This document shows, piece after piece, positions 52,127 through 63,493 of a stretch of DNA of 64,000 nucleotides. This stretch comes from Oscillospiraceae bacterium MB24-C1. Its GTDB lineage: Bacteria > Bacillota > Clostridia > Oscillospirales > Ruminococcaceae. The notes below the pieces were generated by a model. The model made no database searches, was not told the DNA's origin, and saw only the letters and a list, made by a program, of their open reading frames with translations. Location: positions 1,079,501 to 1,143,500 of the forward strand of contig CP133187.1 of the NCBI GenBank assembly GCA_030913685.1, in the 5' to 3' direction. The translations under genes and the position numbers were made by a program. Numbering within the stretch: the stretch's first letter is position 1; each line of letters starts with the position of its first letter.

Positions 52127-52563
52127 ATATAAAAATAATTGATATTTGTCCTGTTCTCTTTAACGTGAGCTATTATAGCAACTTTCTCATAAAATCTCAA
52201 TACAAAACCCGCATGTGAAAACAAAATTTACATATTATCATATTTTAGCCATATGGCTTCGTCACTTTTTCCAATCTTTAGCGCCGATCTTTATAATTTA
52301 AGTGTCAATTTTCCCTTAATTACCGGATAAAGCGCAGTCTAAAGACACAATTAAATGTAACTTGGTTCATAATTATACTGAGAGTTTTGAATATTAGAGC
52401 TTTTTAACCCAATCCCTCTTATTAATAATATATTAAGGTGCCGGAAAATCTGCTTCTCTCCCGCAAAAAGTTATTCATACTGCCTGTTTTAGTTTTGTTA
52501 GAGTGCGAATAAGACCAGCCGGCCTACTTACCTCTTGTAACGCGGGCCCACCTAGAGCCTACT
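52127..52563. other. AT-rich intergenic region without supported gene
   Basis: 437 bases between the M23 promoter and the end of the penicillin-binding protein gene. No ORF with a ribosome site, no terminator and no repeat that I can support. Confidence 0.5.
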
Positions 52564-54168
52564 TTATTTTTGCTTTAGTTCATAAAGTCCGTCGGCAATT
52601 TCCTTAAAAACTGGGCAGGCTACATCCGAGCCGGAATCTCCCCCCTCGACCAGCACCACAATGGTGTACTGTGGCTGCCCGGCGGGATAAAAACCTGAAA
52701 ACCATGCGTGGACAATCTCTTCACCATCCTTAAACTGACCTGTTTGCGCCGAGGCGGTTTTTCCGCCTGCTCCACCGTGCTCGGGCTGGGCGTTTTTGCC
52801 GCTGCCTTCGTTCACGACATTGACCATCATGTCTTTAACCTGCTGTGCAGCTTGCTCACGAAAAACAAAGCGAGGAGAATAGGTCGCCGTGGCGGTTGTG
52901 ATCTCCTTACCGTCTGTGGTGGTGCCTGCCACCAGCCTCGGGGTGACAGCGCCTCCGCCATTGGCAATAGCCGATACCAATGTGGCCATCTGAATCGGTG
53001 TGGCGGTTAGCACACCCTGCCCAAAACCAAAGTTGGCCACCGCTGCCGGGGCGCTAAGCTCCTGTAAGGTGGGCAGGCCGCCTGCGGCAGTAAAATAGCC
53101 CGGTGCTGCTTCAAACCGGCTGCCAAACCCCAACTGTTGCGCCTTATAAGCCAGCGCTGGTCCGCCGATTTCCAGCGCAAGCGAGATGAAATAGGGATTA
53201 CAGGAATGGTTCAGCGCTTCCTGCATATCCAACGTGCCATGTCCGTTGAGATTGTGGCAGTGAAAAATTTGATCCACCACCTCAATCTTTCCAGGGCAGA
53301 AATAAGTTCTCCGGGGGCTAAACCCCGATTCTAGCGCAGTAGCAGCCGTGAGAATCTTAAAGGTGGATCCCACACTGTAAGCAGCGAAAGCGCGGTTAAA
53401 AAACGGCATGCGTTCGTCGGTCAGCGCCTCGGCGGGATTATTTGGGTTATACACAGGAGCACTGACCGAAGCAAGAATATCGCCGGTGTAGGGATCCATA
53501 ATTACAATAGCGCCACAATCGATACCTTTAGCGGCCTGTTCGGCAATTTCCTGAATGTCATGGTCGATAGTCAAAACCAGCCCCGCGCCGTTTAGATAAC
53601 CACTGTCCATAATCTCAGGCGGAGATGTTTCAATGCCGCGTTGTAAAGCGTCGGTGGCGTAGCGCATCTGCACCACTCCGCCGGCCGAAGTCAGCAGCGA
53701 ATCGTAAGCGCGTTCAAGTCCCGAGGCACCCTTCCCCGTCGCGGGGTCGATCTGTCCGATAATGTGTACGGCGGGCTGCTCGTCAAGATAACGCTGTGGT
53801 ACTGGAAAAACTTCAAGCCCCTTGGCATAAAGTGAGGCGGAATCCACCTCCCACAAAAACGGGCGCATCTTGGTCAGCTGCTGCTGCAGCTCGGCACGCT
53901 TAGTAATTGGTGTAGCACGCATCAGCACATTTGCCGCCTGCTCATTGGGCAGCACCGCGGCCACGTTTTTGGTGTTGATACCTGTAATCGGTCGTAGCTT
54001 GCGGTCGTAAATCATACCGCGTGTCTCGGCGACCTTTAGCACTGTTGCCGATTGCTGATGAGCTGCCTCGATCAACGGCTCAGTGACCGCCAACAGTGAA
54101 ATTCGCGCAATGAGCAGGCCAAATAGCAGAATTATCAGTGAAAACACCGCAAGAAAACGCTTATACAT
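52564..54168 (-). CDS. penicillin-binding transpeptidase (class B-like)
   Basis: 534 residues from the ATG at 54168 (GGAGG upstream). One N-terminal membrane helix (about 7-26), a shortened dimerisation domain, and a transpeptidase domain with SxxK (S268-TF-K271), SxN (S322-C-N324) and K470-TA in place of the usual KTG. Cross-links peptidoglycan stem peptides outside the membrane. The catalytic triad is otherwise intact. Monocistronic by spacing. Confidence 0.92.
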   Translation of the reverse strand: MYKRFLAVFSLIILLFGLLIARISLLAVTEPLIEAAHQQSATVLKVAETRGMIYDRKLRPITGINTKNVAAVLPNEQAANVLMRATPITKRAELQQQLTKMRPFLWEVDSASLYAKGLEVFPVPQRYLDEQPAVHIIGQIDPATGKGASGLERAYDSLLTSAGGVVQMRYATDALQRGIETSPPEIMDSGYLNGAGLVLTIDHDIQEIAEQAAKGIDCGAIVIMDPYTGDILASVSAPVYNPNNPAEALTDERMPFFNRAFAAYSVGSTFKILTAATALESGFSPRRTYFCPGKIEVVDQIFHCHNLNGHGTLDMQEALNHSCNPYFISLALEIGGPALAYKAQQLGFGSRFEAAPGYFTAAGGLPTLQELSAPAAVANFGFGQGVLTATPIQMATLVSAIANGGGAVTPRLVAGTTTDGKEITTATATYSPRFVFREQAAQQVKDMMVNVVNEGSGKNAQPEHGGAGGKTASAQTGQFKDGEEIVHAWFSGFYPAGQPQYTIVVLVEGGDSGSDVACPVFKEIADGLYELKQK

Positions 54169-54370
54169 AAGGGTTGTGCCTCCAAAACTGTTTGACACTA
54201 TTGTGGGCGTTTCACGACAATTTAATACTTAATGCATTTGGTCGACAATGTATGCCGTATTTTTAAAGATCAACTGTGATAGCACTGCCATTTAGGTACT
54301 TTGATCGCAAGGAGGGACATAACGCCAGTCTCACTTTATCAGCTAAGTACCACTCATGCTTTGTTTGTAT

Positions 54371-54398
54371 TGACATATCGCTTTAAAGTGTTATAGTA
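54371..54398 (+). promoter_or_regulatory. promoter of the paaK-ACT operon
   Basis: TTGACA (54371-54376), 16-nt spacer, TATAGT (54393-54398), leaving a leader of about 120 nt before the ATG. No other feature recognised in 54199-54525. Confidence 0.65.
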
Positions 54399-54525
54399 AA
54401 TGTTAAATATCAGTCATCAGGCTTTTCCGAGGAGAGTTAGCTGACTAGCACCATATGCGCAGGTCGACGCGCTGGAATTTGGATGTATTACGCGCGGTAA
54501 ACTTGGCATCGAGGAGGATATCAAC

Positions 54526-55827
54526 ATGAAAAAGCCGTTCTGGAACCAGATGGAATCCGCACCCCAACACGAGATAAAATCGATGCAGTCACTACACCTG
54601 TCGCAAACGGTGCGACACGTCTATGAAAATGTTTCATTTTACAGAGCAAAGTTTGACGAAGCCGGTATCTCTCCCGAGGATATCAAAAGCGTTGACGACC
54701 TTTCTAAATTGCCGTTCACTTACAAGCAGGATCTGCGCGACAACTACCCCTATGGGCTGTTCGCCGTACCGATGGATAAGGTCGTGCGCATCCACGCCTC
54801 GTCCGGTACGACAGGAAAGCAGACGGTTGTAGGCTATACTCAAAATGACCTTAATGTGTGGAGCGAGTGCGTCGCGCGCGCGCTAACGGCCGCTGGCGCC
54901 GATTCAAGGGACTTTGTGCATGTCTCCTACGGTTACGGACTGTTTACCGGTGGTATAGGCCTGCACGACGGCGCTGGCAAGATTGGTGCATCGGTCATTC
55001 CGGCCTCAACCGGCAATACCAAGCGACAGCTTCAAATTCTAAAAGATTTTCGCTCCACCGTGTTGTGCGCCACCCCTTCTTATGCGCTGTTTTTGGGTGA
55101 AGCACTGCAGGAGGCCGGTATTTCGCTGGACGAAATATCGCTCAAATGCGGTATTTTCGGCGCTGAACCTTGGACGCAGGAAATGCGACTGCGCATTGAG
55201 GCGCTACTGGGAATTAAGGCTTATGACATCTACGGCCTGTCTGAGATTATGGGCCCCGGTGTCTCTTATGAGTGTAGCGCTCAGTGCGGGATGCACATCC
55301 ATGAGGACTTTTTCATCGCTGAAATCATCGACCCCGTCACCGGCGAGGTGCTACCCGATGGAGCCAAAGGCGAGCTGGTATTCACCACGATTTCTAAAGA
55401 GGCACTGCCGCTCATTCGCTACCGTACTCGTGACATCACATCCCTTACCCGTGAAAAATGCACCTGCGGACGCACGTTCGTCCGCATGAATAAAGTCTCG
55501 GGCCGAAGTGACGACATGCTCATCATCCGCGGGGTCAACGTCTTCCCTTCGCAAGTGGAGTCGGTGCTGCTCGAACTAGGTATGCCGCCGCACTATCTGC
55601 TCATTGTTAATCGTAAGGGGTCGCTTGACACACTTGAAATCCAGGTGGAAATGGACCCCTCAATGACCTTTGACGCCGTACGCCTGATTGAAGAGAAGGA
55701 AGAAACCATCCGCCACGCGGTGGAGTCGACACTGGGCATAGCAGCTAAAATAACGCTCGTTTCTCCCAGCACCATTGCCCGCAGCGAGGGTAAAGCCAAA
55801 CGTGTCATTGACAAACGCGTATTTTAA
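54526..55827 (+). CDS. paaK: phenylacetate-CoA ligase
   Basis: 433 residues. AMP-binding motif [15 protein letters not shown] (about 89-103), [17 protein letters not shown]-like IRYRTRDI and C-terminal [23 protein letters not shown]-dependent activation of phenylacetate or a related aryl acetate (indole- or hydroxyphenyl-acetate) to its CoA ester. Followed after 14 nt by an ACT-domain gene, a pairing common in Clostridia that often ferment aromatic amino acids. Confidence 0.93.
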   Translation: MKKPFWNQMESAPQHEIKSMQSLHLSQTVRHVYENVSFYRAKFDEAGISPEDIKSVDDLSKLPFTYKQDLRDNYPYGLFAVPMDKVVRIHASSGTTGKQTVVGYTQNDLNVWSECVARALTAAGADSRDFVHVSYGYGLFTGGIGLHDGAGKIGASVIPASTGNTKRQLQILKDFRSTVLCATPSYALFLGEALQEAGISLDEISLKCGIFGAEPWTQEMRLRIEALLGIKAYDIYGLSEIMGPGVSYECSAQCGMHIHEDFFIAEIIDPVTGEVLPDGAKGELVFTTISKEALPLIRYRTRDITSLTREKCTCGRTFVRMNKVSGRSDDMLIIRGVNVFPSQVESVLLELGMPPHYLLIVNRKGSLDTLEIQVEMDPSMTFDAVRLIEEKEETIRHAVESTLGIAAKITLVSPSTIARSEGKAKRVIDKRVF

Positions 55828-55841
55828 AGGAGGAAATTGTT

Positions 55842-56264
55842 ATGACCATCAAGCAAATCTCTGTCTTTGTGGAAAACCGCGCCGGAATTCTGGCGAACAT
55901 CACCTCCGCCCTTGGTAACGCCGGCATCGACATTCTAGCTCTTTCGGTGGCAGACACAACCGATTTCGGTGTGCTGCGTCTCATTGTCAACGATCCTGTA
56001 CTAGCTGCCCAAACATTGCACAGCGTTGGTTACCCCGTTTCGACCACTGAAGTCATCGCTGTCGCCATCGCGCATCGTCCCGGTGGTTTGTCCGCAGCAC
56101 TGGCTGCGCTCGGTACTGAAGTGGTGGTGGAGTACTGCTATGCATTCATGGGGCGCGATCCCAAAAATGCCGTGGTCATCCTACGCCCCGATAACAACCA
56201 AAGAGCCATTGCGCTGTTGGAAAAGGGCGGGTTCAATACGCTAAGTGAAGACCAGCTTTTCTAA
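55842..56264 (+). CDS. ACT-domain regulatory protein
   Basis: 140 residues comprising two ACT-like units (about 1-65 and 70-135), beginning IKQISVFVENRAGILANITSALGNAGI. ACT domains bind amino acids. The genomic partnership with paaK suggests it senses an aromatic amino acid and modulates aryl-CoA formation. AGGAGG ribosome site before the ATG. Confidence 0.87.
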   Translation: MTIKQISVFVENRAGILANITSALGNAGIDILALSVADTTDFGVLRLIVNDPVLAAQTLHSVGYPVSTTEVIAVAIAHRPGGLSAALAALGTEVVVEYCYAFMGRDPKNAVVILRPDNNQRAIALLEKGGFNTLSEDQLF

Positions 56265-56340
56265 CATAAAATATTTTCTTCGGGAAAGCGCTCTAGGGGA
56301 CATTGCCTAAACTTTGAAAGAGTTTTGTTGCCGAAACACA

Positions 56341-56383
56341 AAAGCCAGGACAAGAAAGCCTTACACTTTCTGTCCCGGCTTTT
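56341..56383. terminator. bidirectional terminator between the ACT and clpE-like genes
   Basis: About 17-bp stem with one bulge (AAAGCC...GGCTTT), TTTTT after it on the plus strand and a TTTT on the minus strand. Confidence 0.82.
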
Positions 56384-56389
56384 TTAATG

Positions 56390-58690
56390 TTATGCCGTTA
56401 ACAGTGTTAATTTTTCATTTTTGGCGGTGACGCTAACCAATGCGGGGACATCTGCACCGGCATCCACAATCAATCGCGTCAGCGGGTCTTCGACCTCGCG
56501 GCGGATAACCCGGCGAATGTCTCTCGCGCCCGCTTTCTTTCCGAAAGCGCGCTGTGCAATCAGCTCAAGCGCAGATTCATCGTAGCCAAACGTAATGCCG
56601 CGCCGCTTCAACGGAGCCTTAATTTCGTCGAGCATTAAAGCAGCGATGCGCCTGAAATCTTCAACACGCAAGTTTTTGAACACTACAATTTCGTCGATAC
56701 GCGCGAGAAACTCGGGGCGCAAAAAATCTGAAAGGGCTTTCATCGCCCGGTCACGCGAGACCTCGTTGGGCGATTTATCAAAGCCGACCGAGCCGCCCTT
56801 GATATTGGAGCCGGCGTTAGAGGTCATGACGATAACGGTATTCTCAAACGACACCCGTCTGCCCTGTGCATCGGTGATGCGTCCCTCGTCGAGAATCTGA
56901 AGCAGGATATTGAGCACATCGGGGTGTGCTTTTTCAATCTCGTCGAACAACACAACCGAGTAGGGCTTTCGGCGTACCTTTTCGGTCAGCTGCCCCGCCT
57001 CGTCATATCCGACATAGCCGGGCGGTGAACCGACAATGCGTGAGACCGAATGTTTTTCCATATATTCGCTCATATCGATGCGGATGAGCGGTTCAGTGGT
57101 GTCAAACAATGCCTCGGCAAGCCGCTTGACCAGCTCAGTTTTACCAACGCCGGTCGGACCGACAAAGATAAACGAAGCCGGGCGCCGCCGGTCAGAAAGC
57201 TGAACACGGGTGCGGCGTACTGCTGCGGCCACCAGGTCAACCGCCTCATCCTGCCCAATGACATGTTTTTTAAGCGCGTCGGTCAGTTGCGAAACCTTGG
57301 CCAATTCGCTTTCTTTGATCTTAGCCGCAGGAATACCGGTCCATAGCTCAATGACGCGAGCGAGATCGTCCACCGTCACAGCGCGACCCAAGGCCACCGG
57401 CTCCAGCGCTTTGATAGCAGCCTCCAACCGCAGAAGCTCGCTGCGTATCTGCGCAAGATTGGCATAATCAACCTCTTGCGCTTGGGTCAGCTGCGCTTCC
57501 TGTTGGCGCAATTCTTCATAATCACGGTTTTTCTGCTCATATTCTGCCAGCTCCATGTTATCCAGTGTGCAGCAGGAACAGGCTTCATCTAACAGATCAA
57601 TCGCCTTATCAGGCAAAAAACGGTCGGTGATATAGCGTTCGCTCATCTCCACCGCCTGCCGTGTGACCTCATCCGACACTTTAACACGGTGAAACGCTTC
57701 ATAATAGCCCTTGATTCCGGAGAGCACCTCCACCGTTTCCTCAATGGAAGGCTCGTTAACCGTCACCGGCTGAAAGCGTCGCTCCAGTGCAGCGTCCTTT
57801 TCAATATGCTTTCGATACTCGTTGAAAGTGGTCGCACCAATCACCTGAATTTCCCCGCGTGAGAGGGCGGGCTTTAGGATGTTAGCGGCGTTCATCGAGC
57901 CCTCGGCATCCCCTGCACCGATGAGATTGTGAACCTCGTCGATAAATAATATCACATTGCCCTCGGCCTTGATGTCCTCAACCAGCCCTTTGACACGGCT
58001 TTCAAACTGACCGCGAAACTGCGTCCCGGCAACAAGCGCGGTGAGGTCCAGCAAATAAAGCTGTTTATCCATCAGGCGGGGCGGCACGCTGCCCGAGGCC
58101 AGACGCTGTGCAATGCCCTCCGCAATAGCCGTTTTGCCCACGCCCGGCTCACCGATGAGACAAGGGTTATTTTTCTGGCGGCGGTTTAATATCTGCATGA
58201 CGCGATAAACCTCTTTGTCGCGCCCTATAATGCGATCTAATTTACCGTCTCTGGCCTTTTGGGTCAGGTCGTCACAATACTGATCTAAAAATTTGCGGGT
58301 TTTGGCCTTCTCACGCTTGGGGCGCTCCCGCTCACGGGTGTTTTTCGTCGGAGGGGTAGCCTCAACCAGCTCGGTCGGCTCATTCTCCTCGGCGGCGGCT
58401 TCTCCACCGGTTAATGAGGTCATAAAATTCTGTAAAAAGCCGGGTATCGGCATAGCGCCGCCCGGTTCAAAATCACCCTCCGAGCCAAAGAGCTCGCTCA
58501 TATGGTCGGAAATATTTTCTATGTCATCCTCGGACATGCCCAGTTTGTCGATCATTTCCTGCACCTGAGGAATATGAAGTTCACGAGCACACTGAATACA
58601 GTATCCCTCGTTGACAGGCTGCCCATTTTCAATTTTGCTGACAAATATCATAGCCATTCGCTGCTTACAGCGGCTGCACAGCATATTCAT
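56390..58690 (-). CDS. ClpE-like ATP-dependent unfoldase
   Basis: 766 residues. N-terminal C4 zinc finger (C5, C8, C31, C34) instead of ClpC-type repeats, then an acidic linker, AAA+ domain 1 (Walker A GEPGVGKT at 180-187, Walker B ILFIDE), a short coiled coil (about 400-445), and AAA+ domain 2 ([23 protein letters not shown]). Zinc finger plus two AAA+ domains is the ClpE arrangement. Feeds substrates to ClpP. No CtsR-type operator recognised. Confidence 0.9.
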   Translation of the reverse strand: MNMLCSRCKQRMAMIFVSKIENGQPVNEGYCIQCARELHIPQVQEMIDKLGMSEDDIENISDHMSELFGSEGDFEPGGAMPIPGFLQNFMTSLTGGEAAAEENEPTELVEATPPTKNTRERERPKREKAKTRKFLDQYCDDLTQKARDGKLDRIIGRDKEVYRVMQILNRRQKNNPCLIGEPGVGKTAIAEGIAQRLASGSVPPRLMDKQLYLLDLTALVAGTQFRGQFESRVKGLVEDIKAEGNVILFIDEVHNLIGAGDAEGSMNAANILKPALSRGEIQVIGATTFNEYRKHIEKDAALERRFQPVTVNEPSIEETVEVLSGIKGYYEAFHRVKVSDEVTRQAVEMSERYITDRFLPDKAIDLLDEACSCCTLDNMELAEYEQKNRDYEELRQQEAQLTQAQEVDYANLAQIRSELLRLEAAIKALEPVALGRAVTVDDLARVIELWTGIPAAKIKESELAKVSQLTDALKKHVIGQDEAVDLVAAAVRRTRVQLSDRRRPASFIFVGPTGVGKTELVKRLAEALFDTTEPLIRIDMSEYMEKHSVSRIVGSPPGYVGYDEAGQLTEKVRRKPYSVVLFDEIEKAHPDVLNILLQILDEGRITDAQGRRVSFENTVIVMTSNAGSNIKGGSVGFDKSPNEVSRDRAMKALSDFLRPEFLARIDEIVVFKNLRVEDFRRIAALMLDEIKAPLKRRGITFGYDESALELIAQRAFGKKAGARDIRRVIRREVEDPLTRLIVDAGADVPALVSVTAKNEKLTLLTA

Positions 58691-58798
58691 TGGATATCAC
58701 CCCGGTTTTGTGGAATTTTATATATGTTATAAGAATTGTTTTTATTTTAGCAGTCAGTTGTGAACTGGCAATGAAGCAAGCTTTTACGTTTTTCTTAT

Positions 58799-59524
58799 TT
58801 ATATGAGTTTTATCGTCGAATTGACCCAAGGCCCGGCTGTATAAAAATGTTTGAAAATGATTGTATGCTCAATCATTTCGGCCGAAACTGGCCCGAACTT
58901 ACCGCCCGAGGCCGAAATTAAAAACCACAGCACAGCTGAGATAACGAACACATACAGCATACCCTGTATTGCGCCTAATACCCCTCCGAGAAGCTCATTG
59001 AACATGCCGATAACCGGTAAATGATTGACAGTTTTCAAAAGCCCTGCAACGATATTGACCAACATCATCAACAAGCTGAACATGATAAAAAACACCACTA
59101 CCCGCAGCAGACCGATGGCAATCGGCGCAATAATGGTATTGGTTATAGCGGCGGTTACCGTTGCAGCATCGCTGGTAGCCAGCTGCTGATACCACTGCCC
59201 AACATAAATTCCCAGCTCGGATTCAAGCGCTGAGGAAAGCATTGCGGGCATTTCACCTGCCAAATCTTCTATGCTTTTGGCAAAGGCCGCCGCATCGGCA
59301 GCGGTGAAAGAACCAAGATGTTCTGCCACCATAGTAGATATTTTTTCATTAAAAAAATGCTGGTAAATAACTTCCGCTGCTGGCTGGCTGTAGGTAAGTG
59401 CGATAAACATGGCCCCCAGCGATCCGAGCAATACGACAATAGTGTTTAAAAAGCCTTTTCGGTAAGAGGAAATAGCAAAAGCGGCAATAATTCCTACCGT
59501 CAGCGCATCCAAAATCCACGACAT
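58799..59524 (-). CDS. CvpA-family membrane protein
   Basis: 241 residues. Four to five helices; N-terminal LDALTVGIIAAFAISSYRKGFLNTIVVLLGSLGAMFIAL is the CvpA pattern. The periplasmic-like middle (about 60-125) is helical and specific to this protein. Family members affect secretion and envelope integrity. Precedes the ClpE-like gene and follows the DUF5711-like gene, each with its own gap. Confidence 0.85.
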   Translation of the reverse strand: MSWILDALTVGIIAAFAISSYRKGFLNTIVVLLGSLGAMFIALTYSQPAAEVIYQHFFNEKISTMVAEHLGSFTAADAAAFAKSIEDLAGEMPAMLSSALESELGIYVGQWYQQLATSDAATVTAAITNTIIAPIAIGLLRVVVFFIMFSLLMMLVNIVAGLLKTVNHLPVIGMFNELLGGVLGAIQGMLYVFVISAVLWFLISASGGKFGPVSAEMIEHTIIFKHFYTAGPWVNSTIKLI

Positions 59525-59760
59525 CCGAATTTCTTCCTTTCTGTCCGGGCAGCTTCGTTACGCTAAGCCCGCAGCACCAGCTGCATAGCTTTAATGTCTC
59601 CCCAATGTCATAAAACCGCCGATAGAATCAACAGGCTAGCCTCCTATGTATCATTGATACCTAAATAGAATATTGTTAAACCGCTGCCACGGCTAACATA
59701 ATCACCAACCAGTTGATGTGTGTACGCCAAACTATGCGCCATCGCTTCAACTTCTTAATC

Positions 59761-60918
59761 CTATCTTATGGCGGCATGGTTGATCTGCTGCATGGTTGCA
59801 TAATAAAGTCTCTTTCCTACCACCTGCGCGCAAATCGCATCCTGCGTTTCGGTGATTTCCTCCTTTTGTAGCTGTGCGTTAAAGCGAACCGCCCGGTCAC
59901 CCAAAAAAGCGATCAGCCCGTCGTTATAAAAATGCAGACTTTTAATGTTTCGGTCAAAACTACCCTCCGCCGTCGGCACTGCGTTTTCGTTTAACAAAAC
60001 CAGTCTGACCGTATGCGCCGATTCATAGTCACCGACAGCCAGTGCCACGGCACCATCAGGCGAAATGGCAAAACCTGCGATGTGCTCATCCGACAACGAA
60101 TAGCTGTTTTTCTTTCCGCCTATGGCGGACAGACTATGTACTGCCCGGTCGGTGACCGCGGTGGCCCCTACTCCTTCGGATAGCGAGAGTGCCAATAGAA
60201 GCTCATTCGAAAGTACATGGGTGCAGCGCTCCTGACCGGTTGAAATTTCAAAAGTGGTCACCACCGATTCAAGTTCGCCGCCGTTTACACCCACACCGCC
60301 CACCGCAATATAGCGCGCATTTTTGTCCAGTGCCAGATTGTAGATAATCCGCTCGGCCGAAACCCATAAAAACTGTTGTGTATAGTTGGAATCGTAGACA
60401 ATAACCTGTGACTGATCGCCCAAAGCCGCCGTTGAGACGGCGCAAGCACCTGTGGGGGAAATGACAGCAGCATAAATCGGGTAGTCAAACTCATGCGAAA
60501 ATACCACTGTCTCTCCCGACCGCACCTCTAAATCATATCCGCCACGCGAATAGGTTAAAAGATAACGTCCGGCAGAAACTGCCAGGGTGTTTTTGCCCAC
60601 CGTGCGCTCGTCTATCACCTGCTTGCCCGCCTGATTGTACACCGAGAGCGCGTTTTCGGTCACCAACACAGCACGATGGCCAACCGATGTAAGCTGCTGC
60701 GGTTCAGACGTAATTTCTATGGGATAGCCCGTTTGGTCAAAAAGCATAGCGATGGTATCCGAAAGAATCACGCCAAAGCCGTGCGAGGCAATATCAAAAC
60801 GCAGAGCGTAGGTTACCACGGCGACCGTAGTAACCAGCGCCACCACAAACAAGCGCCGCACGGTTTTCTTCAAGGCATATTTCTTGCGTTCTTTTTCAAA
60901 ATCGGTGGTTCTGCCCAC
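59761..60918 (-). CDS. membrane-anchored beta-propeller-like protein (DUF5711-like)
   Basis: 385 residues. A charged N-terminus, one membrane helix (about 22-42) and an extracellular all-beta part made of repeated four-strand blades (for example VLVTENALSVYNQAGKQV, LTYSRGGYDLEVRSGE, YPIYAAVISPTGACAV). Matches what I recall of DUF5711, common in Clostridia near cvpA. GGAGGCGC ribosome site. Probably an extracellular interaction scaffold; function unknown. Confidence 0.68.
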   Translation of the reverse strand: MGRTTDFEKERKKYALKKTVRRLFVVALVTTVAVVTYALRFDIASHGFGVILSDTIAMLFDQTGYPIEITSEPQQLTSVGHRAVLVTENALSVYNQAGKQVIDERTVGKNTLAVSAGRYLLTYSRGGYDLEVRSGETVVFSHEFDYPIYAAVISPTGACAVSTAALGDQSQVIVYDSNYTQQFLWVSAERIIYNLALDKNARYIAVGGVGVNGGELESVVTTFEISTGQERCTHVLSNELLLALSLSEGVGATAVTDRAVHSLSAIGGKKNSYSLSDEHIAGFAISPDGAVALAVGDYESAHTVRLVLLNENAVPTAEGSFDRNIKSLHFYNDGLIAFLGDRAVRFNAQLQKEEITETQDAICAQVVGKRLYYATMQQINHAAIR

Positions 60919-61011
60919 GCATGCGCCTCCTTTCAGGTACCATTACAAGTTAGGACTAGGTAAAAACTAACACAAAGAAATAATCAGCCTCGCCACTGGC
61001 TAAATATCCTT

Positions 61012-61782
61012 TTATATGTCGGCTTTGTCGACAGCCGAAAATAATTCGTCGTAATAGACCTCCATTAGCATTAGCCCACGCGCAGGTGCTGTCATACCGG
61101 CCCAGCGACGGTCTCTCGAAGCGATGATATCAGGGATACTATCAGTCTCAAGATTGCCCTGCGCAATGTCCAGCAGCGTGCCGGTCATGATTCGCACCAT
61201 GTTGTAGAGGAACCCATTGCCCGCGACCGAAAATTCTATGAGATCACCACAACGCGTTACCGAACAGTCAAAAATTGTGCGTACGGTGTCCACAATCGAT
61301 GAGCCGCTATTCTGAAATGCAGCAAAATCAAAGGTGCCAATAAATTGTTGCGCCTGCGCATGCAAAAAATCGACATCCAGGCGATAAGGAAGGTGAAGCG
61401 CCAACCCCTCATAAAATGGATCGCGAACCGATCTGTTCAAAATGCGGTAGCAGTAGCGTTTGCCCTTGCAGGAATAGCGCGCGTGAAAATCCTGCGGTAC
61501 CTCGCAGCAAGCTGTCGCTGCAATGGTCGGTGGTAACTTAACGTTTAAGGCTGGCACCAGCCGCTCGCATGGGATACGGTTGTCGGTAAAAAACGAAACA
61601 CAGTACATCGCGGCACTGACCCCAGAATCGGTGCGGGAGCAGCCCTTGACGTCGGGGCGGTGCTTTAATACCGCTTCCAGCGCATCCTGAAAGGTCTGCA
61701 TTATAGTGGGGGCATTCTTCTGCACCTGCCAGCCGCAAAACGTCCGACCATCAAACCGCAGCGTCACCAGTAAATTTCGCAA
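61012..61782 (-). CDS. truA: tRNA pseudouridine synthase A
   Basis: 256 residues from TTG. Shows FDGRTFCGWQVQ, catalytic Asp in GCSRTDSGVSA and C-terminal FLYNMVRIMTGTLLDIAQG. Isomerises uridines 38-40 in tRNA anticodon stems. Follows ecfT, its standard neighbour in Firmicutes. Confidence 0.95.
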   Translation of the reverse strand: MRNLLVTLRFDGRTFCGWQVQKNAPTIMQTFQDALEAVLKHRPDVKGCSRTDSGVSAAMYCVSFFTDNRIPCERLVPALNVKLPPTIAATACCEVPQDFHARYSCKGKRYCYRILNRSVRDPFYEGLALHLPYRLDVDFLHAQAQQFIGTFDFAAFQNSGSSIVDTVRTIFDCSVTRCGDLIEFSVAGNGFLYNMVRIMTGTLLDIAQGNLETDSIPDIIASRDRRWAGMTAPARGLMLMEVYYDELFSAVDKADI

Positions 61783-61818
61783 AACAACACCTCATGGCTC
61801 AATCAATAAAAATCAACC

Positions 61819-62631
61819 TCAGTACATCGACGGGAATATAAAGTTCAGCGCAATGACCAACGTCACCATAAGCAGTGAGAACGCCAATGCCCAAAAGTCC
61901 CGCGGAGCATATATAAGCTGCTTCATGCGTGTGCGGCCCTCGTCGCCATGGTAGCAACGACATTCCATCGCCAACGCCAGCTCGTCCGCACGCCGAAACG
62001 ACGACACAAACAGCGGAATTAAAATCGGAATTAGCGCCTTGGCCCGGTCAATCAGTCCGCCCGATTCCATATCGGCTCCACGCGCCTTCTGCGCCGACAT
62101 AATTTTATCCGTTTCTTCGATCAGCGTCGGGATAAAGCGCAGCGCGATGGTCATCATCATGGCCAGTTCGTGTACCGGTACGCGCAAGCGCTTCAGCGGC
62201 GACAACAGCCGCTCAATCGCGTCGGTAAGCGCAATCGGCGAGGTGGTATAGGTTAAGAGCGATGTACCCGCAATCAGGCAGATGATGCGAATCACCATCA
62301 ATACTGCCAGCAGTACACCCTCGCGCGTTATTTTTATAATCCAGAGTTCATAAACTGGTGTGCCTTCAACAAATATCATATTGAGCACCGCGGTGAACAG
62401 AATAATTGGCACCACAGGCTTGAGACTATTTTTAACCATCACCAGCGGGATGCCTGAAATGAGATAGCCCGCCAGCCCCACGGCGGCACAAAGTAGCAGC
62501 CCCGCCATGTTGTTGGTAATAAACAACGCCGTGATATAGCACATGGTCATGATAATTTTCATACGCGGGTCAAGTCGGTGCAAGACCGAATCGCCAGGGA
62601 AATACTGGCCGATGGTAATGTCTTTAAGCAT
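61819..62631 (-). CDS. ecfT: ECF transporter transmembrane protein EcfT
   Basis: 270 residues from the ATG at 62631, which overlaps the ecfA2 stop by 8 nt. Several helices (LDPRMKIIMTMCYITALFI onwards) and the two coupling motifs ending ARG, here QKARGAD at about 195-201 and a similar ERL/KRL region. Couples the ATPases to vitamin-binding S components, which may include both BioY proteins in this window. Confidence 0.95.
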   Translation of the reverse strand: MLKDITIGQYFPGDSVLHRLDPRMKIIMTMCYITALFITNNMAGLLLCAAVGLAGYLISGIPLVMVKNSLKPVVPIILFTAVLNMIFVEGTPVYELWIIKITREGVLLAVLMVIRIICLIAGTSLLTYTTSPIALTDAIERLLSPLKRLRVPVHELAMMMTIALRFIPTLIEETDKIMSAQKARGADMESGGLIDRAKALIPILIPLFVSSFRRADELALAMECRCYHGDEGRTRMKQLIYAPRDFWALAFSLLMVTLVIALNFIFPSMY

Positions 62632-63493
62632 GTGCGCCACCCGCCTTTCCCAACGCGCGCAACAGTTCTCGCCGCGCGGCCTCAACGGTATAAACCTGCG
62701 TGCTAACGTCAAATCCTCGGTTTTTAAGTTCCATAAAAATCTTGGTCACTTGCGGGGCCGCAAGACCCATGTTTACCAACTCTTCGGTACGCGAGAACAC
62801 CTCTTCAACCGTACCATAGGCAAACAATTTCGAGTCGTTAACCACCAGCACTTTCTTAGCGTGGCGCGCGACATCTTCCATGCTGTGCGAAACAAGCAGC
62901 ACCGTGCTGCCGGTTTTTTTGTGGTATTGATTTATCTGGCCAAAAATCTGCTCGCGCCCCTTGGGGTCAAGCCCCGCAGTAGGCTCGTCTAAAATCAGCA
63001 CCTTCGGGCGCATGGCTAGCACACCCGCGATGGCAACGCGGCGCTTCTGCCCGCCCGAAAGCTCAAACGGTGATTTTTGCATCACATCGGGATCAAGGCC
63101 AACAAATCCGGCAGCCTCATGGACGCGATCTTTGATCTCCGCGGCCGACAAACCCATGTTTGTCGGGCCAAAGGCGATATCTTTTTCAACCGTCTCTTCA
63201 AAGAGTTGATACTCAGGATACTGAAACACCAGCCCGACAAGAAAGCGAAATTCCCGAATCTTCTTCGGGTTGGCCCAAATATCCCGCCCAAAGATCGAAA
63301 TGGTGCCGGAGGTCGGGCGAAGCAGCCCATTTAAATGCTGGATAAAAGTCGACTTGCCCGAGCCGGTGTGCCCAATGACCCCAACAAAATCGCCCTCTTC
63401 TATCTCCAACGAAAAATCGTCCACCGCAATTTTTTCAAACGGCGTCCCGGGGGAATAGACGTAGCTGACGTGGTCGACTTTTACCGCAATCAT
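62624..63493 (-). CDS. ecfA2: ECF transporter ATP-binding protein EcfA2
   Basis: 289 residues from the ATG at 63493; the longer frame to 63544 has no ribosome site. Walker [10 protein letters not shown], signature [12 protein letters not shown], Walker [16 protein letters not shown]-loop LVSHSMED. Start overlaps ecfA1 by 4 nt. Supplies ATP energy with EcfA1. Confidence 0.95.
   Translation of the reverse strand: MIAVKVDHVSYVYSPGTPFEKIAVDDFSLEIEEGDFVGVIGHTGSGKSTFIQHLNGLLRPTSGTISIFGRDIWANPKKIREFRFLVGLVFQYPEYQLFEETVEKDIAFGPTNMGLSAAEIKDRVHEAAGFVGLDPDVMQKSPFELSGGQKRRVAIAGVLAMRPKVLILDEPTAGLDPKGREQIFGQINQYHKKTGSTVLLVSHSMEDVARHAKKVLVVNDSKLFAYGTVEEVFSRTEELVNMGLAAPQVTKIFMELKNRGFDVSTQVYTVEAARRELLRALGKAGGAHA

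Noticed and set aside
54455-54528. 24-codon ORF overlapping the paaK start
   Set aside because: The only nearby ribosome-like sequence is about 18 nt upstream, too far; no other support.
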